Under the pieces are notes generated by a model. The model saw only the letters and a program-made list of their open reading frames with translations, made no database searches and was not told the origin of the DNA. Below, one piece after another: positions 62,412 through 64,000 of a stretch of DNA of 64,000 nucleotides. Source of the DNA: Pluralibacter sp. UBA7423 (GTDB lineage: Bacteria; Pseudomonadota; Gammaproteobacteria; Enterobacterales; Enterobacteriaceae); assembly GCA_002470465.1 (NCBI GenBank), contig DKMD01000012.1:65744-129743 (forward strand), in the 5' to 3' direction. The translations under genes and the position numbers were made by a program. How positions within the stretch are numbered: the first letter of the stretch is position 1; each line of letters begins with the position of its first letter.

Positions 62412-63455
62412 TTAAGAACGTAGTGTAGCCGCAAAATCCAGCATGCGGTTGAGTGGCGAGAGCGCGCCTTCCCGCAATGCGGCATCAACGTGGATCTCAT
62501 GCGCCGCCCCGCCCTGCTCCAGCCCTTCGGCAATGGCTTTCAGGCCGTTCATCGCCATCCACGGGCAATGGGCACAGCTGCGACAGGTCGCCCCTTCTCC
62601 AGCCGTTGGGGCCTCCAGTAACTCTTTCTCCGGCACGGCCTGCTGCATCTTGTAGAAAATACCGCGATCGGTGGCTACGATAAGCTGCTGGTTCGGGAGC
62701 GTCTTCGCTGCGGCAATAAGCTGGCTGGTTGAGCCTACGGCATCCGCCATATCAACAATCGACTGCGGTGATTCCGGATGTACCAGAATCGCCGCCTGCG
62801 GGTACAGCGCTTTCATGCGTGCCAGCGCCTGCGTCCTGAACTCATCATGTACGATGCAGGCGCCCTGCCAGCACAGCACATCTGCGCCCGTTTGCTTCTG
62901 CACGTAGCGCCCCAGATGACGATCCGGAGCCCAGATAATTTTTTCGCCAAGGCTGTCGAGATGCTCGATCAGTTCGACAGCGATACTGGAAGTGACAACC
63001 CAGTCAGCGCGAGCTTTGACGGCAGCAGAGGTATTAGCGTACACCACGACGGTACGATCCGGGTGAGCGTCACAGAAGGCATTAAAAGCATCAATCGGAC
63101 AGCCTAAATCGAGCGAGCATTCCGCATTCAGCGTCGGCATCAGAATGGTTTTTTCCGGGCTGAGTATTTTTGCGGTTTCGCCCATAAAACGCACGCCCGC
63201 AACCAGCAATGTTTTCGCCGGATGACGAGCCCCGAAACGTGCCATTTCCAGAGAGTCGGAAATACAGCCACCTGTCTCTTCCGCTAACTGCTGGATTTCC
63301 GGATCGGTGTAGTAGTGCGCCACCATTACCGCCTCTTTTTCTTTCAGCAGCCGCTTTATCTTTTCACGGTAAAATTGCTTTTCATCAGCGCTAAGCGGTG
63401 ATGGTTTTGGCGGGAACGGATAAATTGCGCTTTCAGGATCAAACATTACGCTCAT
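62412..63455 (-). CDS. nadA: Quinolinate synthase NadA
   Basis: A 347-aa [4Fe-4S] enzyme that makes quinolinate from iminoaspartate and dihydroxyacetone phosphate. The three cluster cysteines lie in the [20 protein letters not shown] and [10 protein letters not shown] regions, with [15 protein letters not shown] near the N-terminus. The ATG at 63455 ([20 protein letters not shown]) matches the Escherichia start; an upstream in-frame start at 63485 does not. Confidence 0.96.
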   Translation of the reverse strand: MSVMFDPESAIYPFPPKPSPLSADEKQFYREKIKRLLKEKEAVMVAHYYTDPEIQQLAEETGGCISDSLEMARFGARHPAKTLLVAGVRFMGETAKILSPEKTILMPTLNAECSLDLGCPIDAFNAFCDAHPDRTVVVYANTSAAVKARADWVVTSSIAVELIEHLDSLGEKIIWAPDRHLGRYVQKQTGADVLCWQGACIVHDEFRTQALARMKALYPQAAILVHPESPQSIVDMADAVGSTSQLIAAAKTLPNQQLIVATDRGIFYKMQQAVPEKELLEAPTAGEGATCRSCAHCPWMAMNGLKAIAEGLEQGGAAHEIHVDAALREGALSPLNRMLDFAATLRS

Positions 63456-63603
63456 CATGGCTTCTCGTTTTACTGGCTTAACCAAACCATCGCAGAAACG
63501 TGAACAATCGGGCCATTTCCGCTGGTGGTGTTTTATATGCTAAACAAGATAGCGAAATTCAATCAGAAAGTCGTGAGATAATTTTGGGGAAGCGCAGAAA
63601 AAC

Positions 63604-63630
63604 AAAAAGCGCCAAAAGGCGCTTTTTTCT
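63604..63630 (-). terminator. Bidirectional terminator, distal
   Basis: AAAAAGCGCC and GGCGCTTTTTT pair around AAAA. It can stop transcripts from the tRNA side. Confidence 0.8.
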
Positions 63631-63635
63631 GAATT

Positions 63636-63654
63636 TGGTGGGTCGTGCAGGATT
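63636..63654 (-). repeat. 19-bp fragment of the tRNA-Lys 3' end
   Basis: TGGTGGGTCGTGCAGGATT is identical to 63866-63884, the 3' end of tRNA-Lys (reverse complement). The sequence diverges after it. A terminator hairpin precedes both copies, so terminator plus tRNA end look duplicated. Confidence 0.8.
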
Positions 63655-63833
63655 ACTCGCTTCGCTCGCCCTTCGGGCCGTCGCCACAAGCGGCTCCGTT
63701 GTCTCACGTCGTTCGACTCGAACCTGCAGCAGGCTATTCGTCTCATCCTGAGACTCACCCTTCGGGACAACGCGTTACGTTGTTCAAAATTGTTCCAGAC
63801 AATTTTGTCTCATCCGGCACGAATCGGAAACAG

Positions 63834-63860
63834 CAAAAAGGCGCCTTTAGGGCGCCTTTC
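63834..63860 (-). terminator. Terminator of the tRNA-Lys/Val cluster
   Basis: AAAGGCGCC and GGCGCCTTT pair around TTTAG, directly downstream of the minus-strand tRNA-Lys, with A-rich sequence on its far side. Confidence 0.75.
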
Positions 63861-63865
63861 CACAT

Positions 63866-63941
63866 TGGTGGGTCGTGCAGGATTCGAACCTGCGACCAAT
63901 TGATTAAAAGTCAACTGCTCTACCAACTGAGCTAACGACCC
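63866..63941 (-). tRNA. tRNA-Lys (anticodon TTT)
   Basis: The reverse complement is a complete 76-nt tRNA-Lys with a GGGTCGT/ACGACCC acceptor stem, TTT anticodon in GACTTTTAATC, T-arm GGTTCGAATCC and encoded CCA. Its position next to nadA is that of the lysT-valT-lysW... cluster in Escherichia. Confidence 0.97.
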
Positions 63942-63945
63942 GAGG

Positions 63946-64000
63946 GGTGGGTGATGACGGGATCGAACCGCCGACCCCCTCCTTGTAAGGGAGGTGCGCT
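63946..64000 (-). tRNA. tRNA-Val (anticodon TAC), partial
   Basis: The 3' two-thirds of a tRNA-Val on the minus strand; the 5' part is beyond the window. The anticodon TAC is in CCTTACAAGG and the T-arm is GGTTCGATCCC. After the ATCACCC acceptor strand and discriminator A the gene reads CCC rather than CCA, and tRNA-Lys begins four bases later. Confidence 0.9.

Larger units (their letters stand above)
63456..63865. other. Region between nadA and the tRNA cluster
   Basis: 410 bp without a gene. It contains the nadA promoter region, two terminator-like hairpins and a 19-bp fragment of the tRNA-Lys 3' end. The 83-codon plus-strand frame (63500-63751) crosses a terminator and is rejected. Confidence 0.6.

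Noticed and set aside
63500..63751. An 83-codon frame between nadA and tRNA-Lys
   Set aside because: It runs through a terminator hairpin and a tRNA fragment.

Overview
The window is a piece of an enterobacterial chromosome, most likely Enterobacter or a close relative (Lelliottia, Leclercia). The nadA-pnuC-zitB-ybgS-aroG-gpmA-galMKTE-modF-modE-acrZ-modABC-ybhA-pgl-ybhC backbone has Escherichia gene order, a hut operon sits where Salmonella and Klebsiella carry one, and a puu putrescine operon and yeeO lie beside tRNA-Asn genes. The species call is an inference from gene content and protein similarity recalled from memory.

Left part (1-10.9 kb): the 3' end of an M24-type aminopeptidase, a HigB-like toxin with an apparently broken antitoxin gene, a minus-strand tRNA-Asn, the divergent puuP/puuA and puuD-puuR-puuC-puuB genes for putrescine uptake and degradation (no puuE), yeeO, and a second tRNA-Asn on the plus strand. 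The two tRNA genes face each other in inverted orientation about 9.5 kb apart.

Mobile element (10,907-34,527): about 23.6 kb bounded by a 25-bp direct repeat of the tRNA-Asn 3' end. It carries a P4-type integrase at the tRNA side and an AlpA-like regulator near the far end. It also has a MOBQ-type MobA/MobL relaxase with a hairpin-rich oriT-like leader, a small TraD, and a RepL-like winged-helix protein behind four 21-bp iteron-like repeats. No type IV secretion genes are present, so it looks like an integrative and mobilizable element (IME). Its cargo is: a serine recombinase + two ParB/RepB-like genes; an orphan PilV-like pilus-tip adhesin; a three-gene module of two related small proteins and a membrane protein, possibly an immune effector unit; a PAAR/S-pyocin/colicin-E3-type 16S rRNase effector with an overlapping immunity gene; an H-NST-like H-NS fragment; paralogous small acidic proteins; and several unknown genes. 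Most of the element is AT-rich, except the T6SS-effector block.

Right part (34.5-64 kb): the hut histidine operons with HutC operators, ybhC, pgl, ybhA, the molybdate genes modABC/acrZ/modE/modF with a ModE site, the galETKM operon with a GalR/CRP promoter, and gpmA with a Fur box. A large single-gene nuclease-NACHT protein (1197 aa) is inserted between gpmA and aroG and is the best candidate for an undescribed anti-phage system. Then come aroG with a perfect TyrR box, ybgS, zitB, pnuC, nadA and the start of the Lys/Val tRNA cluster.
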